Below are positions 36,297 through 45,445 of a stretch of 62,131 nucleotides of DNA, in pieces. The notes below the pieces were generated by a model that saw nothing but the letters and a program-made list of their open reading frames with translations, ran no database searches and had not been told where the DNA came from. Numbering within the stretch: position 1 is the first letter of the stretch; the number at the start of each line of letters is the position of its first letter. Location: assembly GCA_017421915.1 (NCBI GenBank), contig JAFOHG010000009.1, forward strand, positions 1-62,131, read 5' to 3'. Made by a program: the position numbers and the translations under genes. Origin of the DNA: Cellulosilyticum sp. (lineage in GTDB: Bacteria; Bacillota; Clostridia; Lachnospirales; Cellulosilyticaceae).

Positions 36297-37202
36297 CTAA
36301 ACAAAACTTGTAATGCACCCCATAATAGCTCCTAATAAAACACCAAACCACACAATTGCATTTAATTCTTTTTGCATAATAGATAAGATAATTCGTTCAA
36401 TTTCTTCCATATCTAATTCTAAAATCCTTTGTTCTACAATTTGAGCAATATCTAATGTATGTAAAATTTGTGTTAAGTGTTTCATTACAATTTTTTCATA
36501 AGCTTTAATAATATTCTTCTTAATTAATTCATCATATCTTTGTAACTTGTAAGTCCAATCTTTCATAGAAGTATTCAGTACGGTATTACTTTCCTCTTCT
36601 ACTGCTTTACGAATAATTTCTTCTCCTTCTTCCTCAATAAATTGTGAAATAATCGGCTCAATTTTGTTTGCAACCGTTTCTATCAAACTATCATTAATAA
36701 AAAAACTCATTGGCCCTAAAAGATTTCCAAAACTTCCTGCTTTATAGGCGTCTTGAATTTTCTCTATAATAACTTTTCCAAGCTCCATGCTAACTATTTT
36801 TCCATACAGTCTTTCTGTAAGCTGTTCTTCGATTTCGCAAGTGTAATACATACTTCGCTCTTTACCCACTGTTTCATCTAATACATCTTGTAAACTCTTA
36901 TCACTTTCTGCATATTCTTGTAAATAGCGATCTATAGACTCTTCAATTTGTTTATATACCTCTTCTTTTAATAACCACTGTCTTAGGACTTCTTCATTTA
37001 GAAGTTCCTCACTCACTACTTGTCCCACTTTATGTGCAATACGTACTTTTTCCTTAGGAATAACTCCTGGTGTAAAAGGTAATGTATAACTTCCAATTTT
37101 AATAGGATTTAATGGTCTAAATAGCATTTTTATTGCAATGCTATTTGTTATTCCCCCAATTACTGCACCTACTAGTGGCCCAACTAAAAAATTTAAACTC
37201 AT
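36297..37202 (-). CDS. DUF445 family membrane protein
   Basis: A 301-residue protein with one hydrophobic segment at each end (NFLVGPLVGAVIGGITNSIAIKML and NAIVWFGVLLGAIMGCITSFV) and a long helical acidic middle. The N-terminal VGAVIGGITNSIAIKMLFRP followed by GVIPKEK is the DUF445/YheB signature. Related B. subtilis proteins are associated with spores; the molecular function is not known. It is a single gene between the lipoprotein and the second amidase. Confidence 0.85.
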   Translation of the reverse strand: MSLNFLVGPLVGAVIGGITNSIAIKMLFRPLNPIKIGSYTLPFTPGVIPKEKVRIAHKVGQVVSEELLNEEVLRQWLLKEEVYKQIEESIDRYLQEYAESDKSLQDVLDETVGKERSMYYTCEIEEQLTERLYGKIVSMELGKVIIEKIQDAYKAGSFGNLLGPMSFFINDSLIETVANKIEPIISQFIEEEGEEIIRKAVEEESNTVLNTSMKDWTYKLQRYDELIKKNIIKAYEKIVMKHLTQILHTLDIAQIVEQRILELDMEEIERIILSIMQKELNAIVWFGVLLGAIMGCITSFV

Positions 37203-37309
37203 TTCCGTTTCCTCTTCTCTATAAACTTGTAATTCTATTATAGCTTGTATCCTATACTCTAGTCTATTCTCATAAAAATTTTATAAATATTTTGTTATAC
37301 TATGTAAAA

Positions 37310-37350
37310 AGAAGGAGTCGCCATTTTTTATTCTTTGGCTACTCCTTCTT
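37310..37350 (-). terminator. Terminator after the second amidase
   Basis: AAGAAGGAGT..GCCA (37310-37324) pairs with TGGC..ACTCCTTCTT (37336-37350). On the minus strand it is followed by TTTTTACAT. Confidence 0.75.
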
Positions 37351-37371
37351 CTATTGTACAAAATTAAAATT

Positions 37372-39168
37372 TTATCTTGCTAAGAGTTCAAATCCTCTTA
37401 CAATGGCATTATATACACTTTGCGACCATTCATTAATAAAGCTCTGACTATTAATATATTCTGCTTCTGCCGCATTAGTTAAAAATCCTGTTTCTAGTAA
37501 TATAGCTGGCATATTAGTTGTACGTAATACATAAAGGTCTGAACGTGCTTTAATGCCTCTATTTCCTAATCCACAGCTTACAATAGCTTCTTGTACCATT
37601 TGTGCAATCTGTTTTCCTCTAGTATCTGATCCATTTGGATAATATAAAGTTTCTGCACCTGTAACATTAGCTGATGCTGAGTTATTATGAATACTGATAA
37701 ATAGGTCTGCCTCTATTTCATTTGCCAGCTGACTTCTAAATTGAAGTGTTGGATAAACATCAGATTCCCTAGTCATATAAACTTTAATACTAGGATCTGC
37801 TTCTAAAAGATAATATAGTGCCATTCCTTGGTTAAAATTAACTTCTTTTTCTTTTACCCCATTAGCCACTGCACCACTATCTGAACCACCATGTCCTATA
37901 TCTAATACGACAATTTGACTATATTTTTCTCTAGGTCTAACGAGCTCTAATATAGCTCCATTACTATCTTGTGCAACTTGATACGTATAAACTGTATTAG
38001 TTGTAACTGTTATCTTAGTCGTCCCACTTGTATTAATCTTAATAGATTGTACATAACCATCGCCTGGTTGAAACTCTGTATCGCCTAATGTCGCACTATA
38101 GTCTGCCCCTAGGTCAAATACTAACTTTTTATTGCGGTAATCATCTGTTACACGAATTTTACTACTTGTAACTCCTGACAAATTCAACTTAGGTCTATAA
38201 CCAGAAACATAAAGTGACTCTTGACTTGTCAAACTATCATCATATTCATCATTAGTCACATTATTGTCTCCTGTTGTATTATTTCCTCCTGTTGTCTGAT
38301 TCTCTGAGGTACTACCATTATCCGGTAATGGATTACTTGCTCCATTCTTCTTAGTTAATATCATATTAAAAGCCGTCTTATCACTAGACAATGTTTGAAC
38401 CACTTCTACTGGTACTTTTAAGTCTAATACTACACGTGTCGTATCTTCTTTAAACTGACTTGTTCTAATACCTTTTATATATGTATTCTCTTCTACCGAT
38501 ATGTTCTGATTTAGTAAACTCTTACTATTTAAAATATCAATAACTACTTTATCATCTAATGTCATTACCTTAACTTCATCCATTGCTGAGTTAGCTAGAA
38601 TAGTTGTTAAAAACTGAGTGCTAGTTTCTGTAGTTACTACCTCCTGAATTTTTGAATAGATTGGAGATGCTACACTGCCACTATTGTCTGTTGAAGACTG
38701 AGTGTTTCCTTCAATCCATACTGCCCTATTTTCTGAATCCCAGTCTACTTTCATGCCTATTGCTTCACTAACAAATCTTATAGGAATCATTATTTTATCA
38801 TTAATAATCTTACCTGGTACATCCATTAAAACAGTTTCTCCATTAATAATGGCTTCATTATTATTTACTATTAACACAATCTTCTTTTGATTGTATTCAA
38901 CTGTAACACGTTTTAATGTACTATTCCAATCTACCTTCGCCCCCATAGCCTCAAATACTTCTCTAGCCGGTACCAGTACCCTATTATCTAACTGAATTGG
39001 ATCCATAATCGTTGTTTGAATGAATTGCTTATTAACATAAAGTGAAATAGGTGGCGATGTGTATTCTATTTGTTGCCCATCTATAATTAATGTTTTTGCT
39101 TGTAGCATACTTACACTTTGACTTAGTAAACACCCTACAAGCAACATATAAGTCAGTCTTTTTTTCAT
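37372..39168 (-). CDS. N-acetylmuramoyl-L-alanine amidase with stalk and two AMIN domains
   Basis: A 598-residue exported wall hydrolase. Its parts are a signal peptide (1-25, ending MLQA), copper-amine-oxidase-like stalk repeats (LVPAREVFEAMG, MIPIRFVSEAIGMKVDWDS, ~35-150), a first AMIN-like domain (~175-275), a Ser/Thr/Asn-rich linker (~280-320), a second AMIN-like domain (~330-415), and Amidase_3 (~420-595). The catalytic domain has VLDIGHGGSDSG, KEKEVNF, SIHNNS and LLETGFLTN, so all zinc ligands and the catalytic Glu are present. It is a longer paralogue of the enzyme at 17698-19098. Confidence 0.93.
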   Translation of the reverse strand: MKKRLTYMLLVGCLLSQSVSMLQAKTLIIDGQQIEYTSPPISLYVNKQFIQTTIMDPIQLDNRVLVPAREVFEAMGAKVDWNSTLKRVTVEYNQKKIVLIVNNNEAIINGETVLMDVPGKIINDKIMIPIRFVSEAIGMKVDWDSENRAVWIEGNTQSSTDNSGSVASPIYSKIQEVVTTETSTQFLTTILANSAMDEVKVMTLDDKVVIDILNSKSLLNQNISVEENTYIKGIRTSQFKEDTTRVVLDLKVPVEVVQTLSSDKTAFNMILTKKNGASNPLPDNGSTSENQTTGGNNTTGDNNVTNDEYDDSLTSQESLYVSGYRPKLNLSGVTSSKIRVTDDYRNKKLVFDLGADYSATLGDTEFQPGDGYVQSIKINTSGTTKITVTTNTVYTYQVAQDSNGAILELVRPREKYSQIVVLDIGHGGSDSGAVANGVKEKEVNFNQGMALYYLLEADPSIKVYMTRESDVYPTLQFRSQLANEIEADLFISIHNNSASANVTGAETLYYPNGSDTRGKQIAQMVQEAIVSCGLGNRGIKARSDLYVLRTTNMPAILLETGFLTNAAEAEYINSQSFINEWSQSVYNAIVRGFELLAR

Positions 39169-39348
39169 TGATGTTGCTCCTTTTATTGTCTATTCCTCGT
39201 CTATTATAACAAACACTACAATTTGTTACAAAATCTTTTTTTATCAGTATTGATCTTAAATGATTAACTTCATCAGCATAATTTATGATATTATTATAAA
39301 AAGTTTTTATTTTATATTTTTATATAATTTACATTGAGGTGAATCTAT

Positions 39349-39858
39349 TTGAAACTTACAGAAATTGAAAATATCTACTTCCACCATCAAATTCAGTCCC
39401 TACTTAAATTATCAAGAATTCAAGAAATGGGACAATATATTCAGCATGGTCATACCTCTTGCCTTGAACATTGTTTAACGGTGAGCTATTACAGCTTTTT
39501 GCTCGCTAAACATTTAAATTTACAAATAGATGAAGCCAGCTTAATACGTGGTAGCTTACTTCATGACTTTTTTCTTTATGATTGGCATAATCCCAATAGT
39601 CATCAACCTTTTCATGGATTTAGGCATCCACGCATTGCCTATACCAATGCTTCTAAGTACTTCCACTTAACAGATATAGAAGCTGATATAATTCTGCATC
39701 ATATGTGGCCCCTAACACCTACCCCTCCTCATACTAAAGAGGCTTATATTGTCACTTTAGTAGATAAATGGTGTAGTTTAAAGGAAACCTTTCATCGACC
39801 TTGTAAAATCAAATCACTCAGTCCTTATGCGTGTTACTATAATACTTCTACCTATTAA
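39349..39858 (+). CDS. HD-domain phosphohydrolase
   Basis: A 169-residue protein with the HD metal motifs HGHTSCLEHCLTVSYYSFLLA (~41-61) and GSLLHDFFLYDW (~72). A later helix with HHMWPLTPTPPHTKEAYIVTLVDKW completes the site. This is a stand-alone HD hydrolase common in clostridia, substrate unknown. The start is a TTG at 39349 with GAGGTG seven bases upstream; no ATG or GTG fits. Its stop lies two bases from the stop of the converging M23 gene. Confidence 0.85.
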   Translation: MKLTEIENIYFHHQIQSLLKLSRIQEMGQYIQHGHTSCLEHCLTVSYYSFLLAKHLNLQIDEASLIRGSLLHDFFLYDWHNPNSHQPFHGFRHPRIAYTNASKYFHLTDIEADIILHHMWPLTPTPPHTKEAYIVTLVDKWCSLKETFHRPCKIKSLSPYACYYNTSTY

Positions 39859-39860
39859 AT

Positions 39861-41471
39861 TTATAAATATTTAGACGGATTAACGGGTGTTCCATTTTTC
39901 CTTATTTCAAAATGTAAATGGTTTCCTGTTGAATCCCCTGTTGAACCTACACCTGCAATGCGTTGTCCTTTTGCTATTGAGTCTCCCACATTAGCATATA
40001 ACTTGCTGCAGTGTGCATAATAAGTTTGATATCCATTACTATGTTCTATAATAATGAGCTTCCCATAACCCCCTGAATTATAACCCGAATAAATGACCTT
40101 TCCTCCTGCAGAGGCATAAATTGGTGTTCCAGCAGATGCTGCAAAATCTATTCCTTTATGAAACCTGCCCCAACGTGATCCGTAAGTTGAAGATACTCTT
40201 CCTGCTCCATTAAGTGGATGAATAAAACTTCCTTTTCCACTACTTACTACACTATTATCTACAGTTGGTTTCTTTTTGACACCATAGCCGATAACCTTAA
40301 TGACTGGCTCTAATAAAACTTTCTCTGAAATAGATTCACGACTTACCTCCTGACCATTCACTTTTGTCACTGCGACTGTTATCTCATTTAGTCCATCTCT
40401 TCCTTCTTGATAAACTTGTGTTTGCCCTTCATACAAATGAGAAAATACAACATACTGTATTTCAGCTGGCACCAGTTGTTTATAAGTGGCCTCTTCTACT
40501 GTTGTAATAGATAAAATAGGTGTAGGACTTTCAAGTTTAATAACTTGGCCAATTTGCATTGTCGTTTCATCTTGTATATCTGGATTAAGTTCCATAATCC
40601 TCTCAACTGTTGTACCGTATTGCATTGCAATATCCCATACATTATCACCTTCTACTAATGTATACTCCATCCCCTCAGTTTCTGGTGTAAGCAGCTTTTC
40701 CTTTGCTGCATCTACCGTTAGTATAGAATCTTCTTCTACATAAACATTACGAATAACGACTTCTTCGTTAAAATCTAGACTCTCAACACTACGCTTAATC
40801 TTTTGCCCTTCTTGTTTTGAAGAAGTCTCTTGTTTTACATTAAATGACTCTACATGAACTACAGTGCTTACCTCATCTTGTGGCAAAGCGTCTTCTATTT
40901 CTACAATTTGTGTATCACTTGCTTGACCTTCTAAATCTTCTAATTGAGCCTGTTCTTCATTTTCTTTTTGCCCATTTTGTTCTTCCTTGCTAACCTGCTC
41001 TTGACTTAAAGTTAACTCCCCAACCTTAGGTATACAACTTTTTGCTACTTGTTCTAGTACACTCTTAGCATCCTCTTGATTAGCGACAATAGCATACCCT
41101 TCTCCATCTACTAAGATTTCATAAGCTTCTACATTATAACTAATAGCTTCTTCGATTGCACTCATTAATGCTTGACTATCTTTTAATTCACTTTTTTTAC
41201 TATGTACCGGTTCCAATTCTAGCTGCTCTTTGACTGCTATATCTACACCTAATTCTTGCTTTAATTGTGCAACAACCTGTTCATATGCGTTACTTACTTC
41301 TTCTTGTGTTTTTACAACGGCCACAACTTTATCATTTACTTTAACTGAATAAGCATTTTTTCTAGTACCTGCCCAAATCAAACTCCCTATAACTAAAGTA
41401 ATAACTGTGCTTCCAATAAAAATTTTTACTTTATTCTGATCTATTTTTATTTTCTCCTTCAAGGATGTCAT
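39861..41471 (-). CDS. Secreted M23 peptidase with LysM and G5 domains
   Basis: A 536-residue wall endopeptidase. A signal anchor (VKIFIGSTVITLVIGSLIWAG, ~14-34) is followed by a Glu/Gln-rich region (~150-240), a LysM domain (YTLVEGDNVWDIAMQYGTTV, ~270-315), a G5 domain (TEVTVNGQEVS type, ~340-395), and the M23 catalytic domain (~420-536). Zinc ligands are visible in FHKGIDFAA and HLHFEIRKNG, with YYAHCSKL between. It cleaves peptidoglycan cross-links and is often linked to cell division or sporulation in this class. Confidence 0.94.
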   Translation of the reverse strand: MTSLKEKIKIDQNKVKIFIGSTVITLVIGSLIWAGTRKNAYSVKVNDKVVAVVKTQEEVSNAYEQVVAQLKQELGVDIAVKEQLELEPVHSKKSELKDSQALMSAIEEAISYNVEAYEILVDGEGYAIVANQEDAKSVLEQVAKSCIPKVGELTLSQEQVSKEEQNGQKENEEQAQLEDLEGQASDTQIVEIEDALPQDEVSTVVHVESFNVKQETSSKQEGQKIKRSVESLDFNEEVVIRNVYVEEDSILTVDAAKEKLLTPETEGMEYTLVEGDNVWDIAMQYGTTVERIMELNPDIQDETTMQIGQVIKLESPTPILSITTVEEATYKQLVPAEIQYVVFSHLYEGQTQVYQEGRDGLNEITVAVTKVNGQEVSRESISEKVLLEPVIKVIGYGVKKKPTVDNSVVSSGKGSFIHPLNGAGRVSSTYGSRWGRFHKGIDFAASAGTPIYASAGGKVIYSGYNSGGYGKLIIIEHSNGYQTYYAHCSKLYANVGDSIAKGQRIAGVGSTGDSTGNHLHFEIRKNGTPVNPSKYL

Positions 41472-41782
41472 ATATTCACCTACTTTAACCGTATTGATTG
41501 ACCATAAAAATATCTTGCTTACTATTATAGTCTTATTTTATTAACTAAATATTACAATTTCATTAACTGTATCTACTATTTTTTTGCCTGTACGCCTTAA
41601 TTTCTTCTATTTTTCAATCTTTTATATTAATTTTTTTCTTAACACATTTAATAATCTTATCACATTTTCTTAAATAAGGTAACTATAATCATGACTTGAT
41701 TCAGCTATTTTATCTTATTTTTCCAACTTTCGTTGTAAAATCTGCCATTTCAAGCTACACTATACATCGGGGGTGTAAATTC
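41472..41782. other. Intergenic region between divergent secreted-protein genes
   Basis: These 311 very AT-rich bases separate the divergent M23 and SGNH genes and must hold both promoters. A frame runs back from the SGNH gene to 41696 but has no ribosome binding site or signal-peptide logic. No riboswitch, repeat or RNA gene is recognisable. Confidence 0.5.
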
Positions 41783-43258
41783 ATGCATTTTAAAAATACT
41801 TTAAGTAAACTAGTTCTTTGTACAACATTAGTTCCACTATTTTCTGAATCCTTAATAGCTAATAGTGTAAATCTAAATCCAATTTCTAGTACTGTTTCTC
41901 AAATAAATACTAGGGCAAAAGAAGATCAAATTGATTATACCCAATTTATTACAAGCGATAAATTATTATTGCCTAGAAATTTATATATTTTAAAAGGGTC
42001 TGCTTTATCAGGTGAGCGCCTCAATGTCTTTTATAAGAATGCTTTACTTTCCTTATCTCAAAACAGTAATGTATCTGCCTTTAGTTCATATGGTCAATGT
42101 TTAACGGGTCGTTGGCTCTATCAAACATTAGCTAATGAAAGTCTCATGCCTACTGAATCCTTTGAACTTAAGGTAGTCGCACGAACAGATCATGGTCTTA
42201 TTAGTCAATCTACCTCTGTTGAGCTTGTAGATGAAAATAATACCACTCCAGTTAGACTTCTTCCAATTGGTGATAGTTTAACAAGGGCAGGTGTTTATCT
42301 ATCGCAAGTTATGAATAGTATCCCTAATGTAACTACACTAGGTACAAGATTCTATCCTGAGGATTCTATGCCTGTACGTGAAGGCCGTGGTGGCTGGACT
42401 CTAGAGCGATACATGACTTTAATCAACTCAAATGAATTAGATAGTCCATTTGTATTTCCAAAGATTGTAGATGGAGAAAACTACAAAGGAAATACAAGAG
42501 ATTGGAAAGCTATTTGTTATGAAAAAACTAAACATTCTACTTATAATGGTTTTCAAAAAATAGCTAGGGGTTGGAAAGATGACGGCGAATTCCTTTATGA
42601 TAAAAATGGCTATTATAAGTATCCTAGTATTGGTGACGTTATGGTAGACCCAAGTTTACCTATTGGTACCCAGTGGGTTGAATGGAATGGAACAAGTTGG
42701 CAAACTATGTCTCTTCAACCTACTGAATTTGAATTTAATTTTTCTAAATATATGGTGCGTTATAAAGAAGCTTTTTCTACTGGTACACCTACACATGTTA
42801 GTATTCTATTAGGTGCAAATGAGTTTGGTATGAACAAAGAAATTGATAATGTTGACTTATTTATTGAGCGATTAAATCAAGTAATTGATTCCATTCACGA
42901 CTATGATTCTACAATAAAAATCATTTTGTGCACGCCAACTCTTGCACCAAACTCTAATTTTGTAACTAGTTCTTGGAAGAATTTTTATACTGAATATGAT
43001 TTGCGTATGAAATATGTTACTTCTAAGCTATTAGAAGCTTTTGACACAGATGAGGCATTAGCTAAACAGATTTATATTGCGCCAATGACTTTAACATTAG
43101 ACACTACTAATGGCTATACTTATATTGAAAAGGATGAGATTAGTAACGGTGTTAAAAAACGTGTGATAGATGCAAATAATAGCATTCATCCAAACAATGA
43201 ATATGGACAACTTCAAATGGGTAGTACCCTAGCTGCTGTCATTCAAAAATATCGTTAA
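41783..43258 (+). CDS. Secreted SGNH/GDSL-type hydrolase, probable carbohydrate esterase
   Basis: The start is the ATG at 41783, eight bases after GGGGGTG. The open frame extends upstream without such a site. The protein has 491 residues with a signal peptide (~1-27). Residues ~20-150 form an unassigned N-terminal domain. The SGNH domain shows block I (LLPIGDSLTRAG), the glycine block (VREGRGGWTLERYM), the asparagine block (HVSILLGANEFG), and a final block NNSIHPNNEYGQ. In that block the usual catalytic Asp of DxxH reads Asn. Secreted members often deacetylate plant polysaccharides, so the substrate is inferred. Confidence 0.8.
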   Translation: MHFKNTLSKLVLCTTLVPLFSESLIANSVNLNPISSTVSQINTRAKEDQIDYTQFITSDKLLLPRNLYILKGSALSGERLNVFYKNALLSLSQNSNVSAFSSYGQCLTGRWLYQTLANESLMPTESFELKVVARTDHGLISQSTSVELVDENNTTPVRLLPIGDSLTRAGVYLSQVMNSIPNVTTLGTRFYPEDSMPVREGRGGWTLERYMTLINSNELDSPFVFPKIVDGENYKGNTRDWKAICYEKTKHSTYNGFQKIARGWKDDGEFLYDKNGYYKYPSIGDVMVDPSLPIGTQWVEWNGTSWQTMSLQPTEFEFNFSKYMVRYKEAFSTGTPTHVSILLGANEFGMNKEIDNVDLFIERLNQVIDSIHDYDSTIKIILCTPTLAPNSNFVTSSWKNFYTEYDLRMKYVTSKLLEAFDTDEALAKQIYIAPMTLTLDTTNGYTYIEKDEISNGVKKRVIDANNSIHPNNEYGQLQMGSTLAAVIQKYR

Positions 43259-43278
43259 CTCACTAATACCTAATATAA

Positions 43279-43307
43279 AAACCGTAGGAGTCACGACCCT
43301 ACGGTTT
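43279..43307. terminator. Bidirectional terminator between converging genes
   Basis: AAACCGTAGG (43279-43288) pairs with CCTACGGTTT (43298-43307) around a 9-base loop, with A and T runs on both sides. Confidence 0.85.
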
Positions 43308-43317
43308 ATTTTTTATC

Positions 43318-43995
43318 TTATTCGTTTAATTCGCCTTCTCGATAAGAGCTCATTTTATCTTTAAAAAGATCTGAAGTACAAGGTGGTGTATAAATAATAC
43401 TATTTGCTCCTGCAGCAATAGTTGCTTTAATACTTTCATCTGTAGAACCACCTGTTGCAATAATTGGAATATGTGGATACTCTTTTCTAATTTCCTTAAT
43501 AATTTCTACAGTTGCTTTTCCACCACTTACATTAAGAATATCTGCTCCAGCTTCTATCTTCCCCTTAATATCCGTACGGGCTGTTGCTATTGATGCAATC
43601 ACTGGAATATCAATATGTTCTTTAACATATCTAATAGTTTCATGTGGTGCTGGTGAATTTAAAATAACACCTATTGCTCCCTGAAATTCTGCATGAAGTG
43701 CTATATTGGCCGAACGTGTTCCATGCGTTAATCCACCACCTACTCCACACACTACAGGAATATCTGATACAGATAAAATAGCTTGTGTAATGGTTGGCTG
43801 TGGTGTAAATGGATAAACTGCCATTACTGCATCTGCATCTGTATTTTTGATAATTGCTACGTCTGTAGTAAATATAAATGATTTAATACGTTTACCAAAT
43901 ATACGAATCCCTGTACATTGACGAATAGCTGCTGGTACCTGTACATTATTTTTTCTTAAATTTCCTGTGACCTCTGGTATGTAGTCATGTCTCAT
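43318..43995 (-). CDS. TIM-barrel protein of uncertain function
   Basis: A 225-residue protein with an alpha/beta-barrel pattern. Visible elements are VVCGVGGGLTHGTRSANIA (~82), GVILNSPAPHE (~108), IDIPVIASIATAR (~128), IEAGADILNVSGG (~147), and a C-terminal phosphate-binding type loop IPIIATGGSTDESIKATIAAGANSIIYTPP (~174-203). This resembles FMN/phosphate-binding barrels such as NanE, ThiE or IMPDH-like proteins. Clostridial relatives are usually labelled only as hydrolase. No catalytic residue can be assigned. Single gene. Confidence 0.65.
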   Translation of the reverse strand: MRHDYIPEVTGNLRKNNVQVPAAIRQCTGIRIFGKRIKSFIFTTDVAIIKNTDADAVMAVYPFTPQPTITQAILSVSDIPVVCGVGGGLTHGTRSANIALHAEFQGAIGVILNSPAPHETIRYVKEHIDIPVIASIATARTDIKGKIEAGADILNVSGGKATVEIIKEIRKEYPHIPIIATGGSTDESIKATIAAGANSIIYTPPCTSDLFKDKMSSYREGELNE

Positions 43996-44058
43996 GTTAG
44001 TCTCCTCTTCTAGCTTTTACTCTCTCATCTCCCCTATAATTTTCCTATAAATTAAAAA

Positions 44059-44092
44059 GTCTCAATCATAACTTTTACGTTAGGGATTGAGA
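44059..44092 (-). terminator. Terminator after the small zinc-ribbon-like gene
   Basis: TCTCAATC (44060-44067) pairs with GATTGAGA (44085-44092). On the minus strand it is followed by CTTTTTAATTT. Confidence 0.7.
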
Positions 44093-44109
44093 ATAGCTTT
44101 TCACCAAAT

Positions 44110-44304
44110 TTACTTTTTATTCATAGCTGCTTCCGTCATTTGTGATGGTGAGCTAGTTGCTACTTTAATCATTTCTTTACCTTTAGCTTCCTCTATCAAC
44201 TTGTATGTCATTTCACAATCCAAACAAACAGCCTTATAAAGAGCAGTTTTTGTTGTAATTTTTACTAATGGTTTCCCACAACATGAACAGTATTTAAGTA
44301 TCAT
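44110..44304 (-). CDS. Small zinc-ribbon-like protein
   Basis: A 64-residue protein with CSCCGKPL near the start and CLDC around residue 28. This gives two CxxC knuckles spaced as in a zinc ribbon, followed by a helical tail. A GAGA-type ribosome binding site lies upstream of the ATG. It is followed by its own terminator, which supports it as a real gene. Function unknown; such proteins can bind nucleic acid or other proteins. Confidence 0.6.
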   Translation of the reverse strand: MILKYCSCCGKPLVKITTKTALYKAVCLDCEMTYKLIEEAKGKEMIKVATSSPSQMTEAAMNKK

Positions 44305-44512
44305 TTTTTCTCCATCTCATTAACATATCTTTACTATACCCTTTATTATATCCTTTAAACTCCTTAAATACAATAAAATCTCAAAATTTACTTTATACTT
44401 TCCCTATATTTCTGCAATTTTCACCTACCTTCTAGAAATTATTTTATATTTTATTAAAAATATGCTCATACTATATTTATTCATTAGATAAGTTATAGAG
44501 AGAGGAATAAGA

Positions 44513-45241
44513 ATGCAAAAACTTTTTAGATTCAACTATGTTTTTTTATTATTACTACTTATGTTTTTTTCAATCCACATACCTATAAAAGCTACTCTAG
44601 CTCCTGTGCCACAATCAGATGAACCTACTGTTTATCTAACCTTTGATGATGGACCTACTCCTAAAATTACAGACCAAATCCTAGATGTTCTTAAGTCTCA
44701 AAATGTAAAAGCTACCTTTTTTGTAGTTGGAAAAGAAATTAAGGGAAGGGAAGCCATTTTAAAACGTATTTATGACGAAGGGCATAGTATTGGTTTGCAC
44801 ACCTACAGTCATAATTTTAAAATCATTTATAAAGATCCAGAAAGTTTTATTATGGAAATGGAAAAAACAAATACTACCATTAATGAAGTACTTGGAACAA
44901 ATCTAGAGATTAAAGCTATTCGTTTTCCTGGTGGTAGCGCTGGTAGACTCAATAAAAATTTTTATCATAAATTATGTGAAAAAGGTTATTTAATTTTTGA
45001 TTGGAATGTAGATTTACAAGATGGTATTAAAGGTAACTTATCACCTGAGTGCTTTTTACAAAATTCTAAAAAATGTATGGATAAAAGTACACGTCGTATT
45101 ATTCTTGCTCACTGTAATTCAAATAACCAAAATACTTGTGAAGCATTGGATGACATTATTTCCTATTATAAAAATGAAGGCTATACTTTTAAAGCAATTG
45201 ATCATACAACTGAGCCTTATTATTATAAATTCAAAAAATAA
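44513..45241 (+). CDS. Polysaccharide deacetylase (NodB domain), probable peptidoglycan deacetylase
   Basis: A 242-residue protein with an N-terminal signal or anchor (residues ~8-28) and a NodB domain. Motif 1 is YLTFDDGPTP, motif 2 (metal-binding) is HTYSH, motif 3 is RFPGGSAGR, motif 4 is DWNVDLQDG, and motif 5 is ILAHCN. It removes N-acetyl groups from a glycan, most likely peptidoglycan or chitin-type polymers. AGAGAGG precedes the ATG. A 123-base foldback follows the gene. Confidence 0.92.
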   Translation: MQKLFRFNYVFLLLLLMFFSIHIPIKATLAPVPQSDEPTVYLTFDDGPTPKITDQILDVLKSQNVKATFFVVGKEIKGREAILKRIYDEGHSIGLHTYSHNFKIIYKDPESFIMEMEKTNTTINEVLGTNLEIKAIRFPGGSAGRLNKNFYHKLCEKGYLIFDWNVDLQDGIKGNLSPECFLQNSKKCMDKSTRRIILAHCNSNNQNTCEALDDIISYYKNEGYTFKAIDHTTEPYYYKFKK

Positions 45242-45293
45242 CTTAAGTGTCAAGCTACACTTCTATCTTTAAAATAATTTTTATATTTCACTA

Positions 45294-45416
45294 AAAAGGG
45301 GTGTTGTATTAAGCATTTCAACTTATATTTATACAATCATTAAAGTCATTAAACTTATTTAAGACTAATAAATTGTGTATTTATAAGTGGTATGCTCTTC
45401 ATGCAACGCCCCTTTT
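45294..45416. repeat. 123-base imperfect foldback between converging genes
   Basis: Arms AAAAGGGG(T)GTTG(T)AT (45294-45309) and ATGCAACGCCCCTTTT (45401-45416) pair with a few changes. Pairing continues inward (AGCAT..ACTTATA with TATAAGT..ATGCT, then ATACAAT with AATTGTGTAT), leaving only a small central loop. It can act as a terminator for both neighbours, but its size suggests a small inverted-repeat element. Confidence 0.6.
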
Positions 45417-45445
45417 ATTTTACTTATTCATTTATCTCTTTTATT

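Noticed and set aside
41696-41782. N-terminal extension of the SGNH hydrolase
   Set aside because: The extension lacks a ribosome binding site and would bury the signal peptide that begins at the ATG at 41783.
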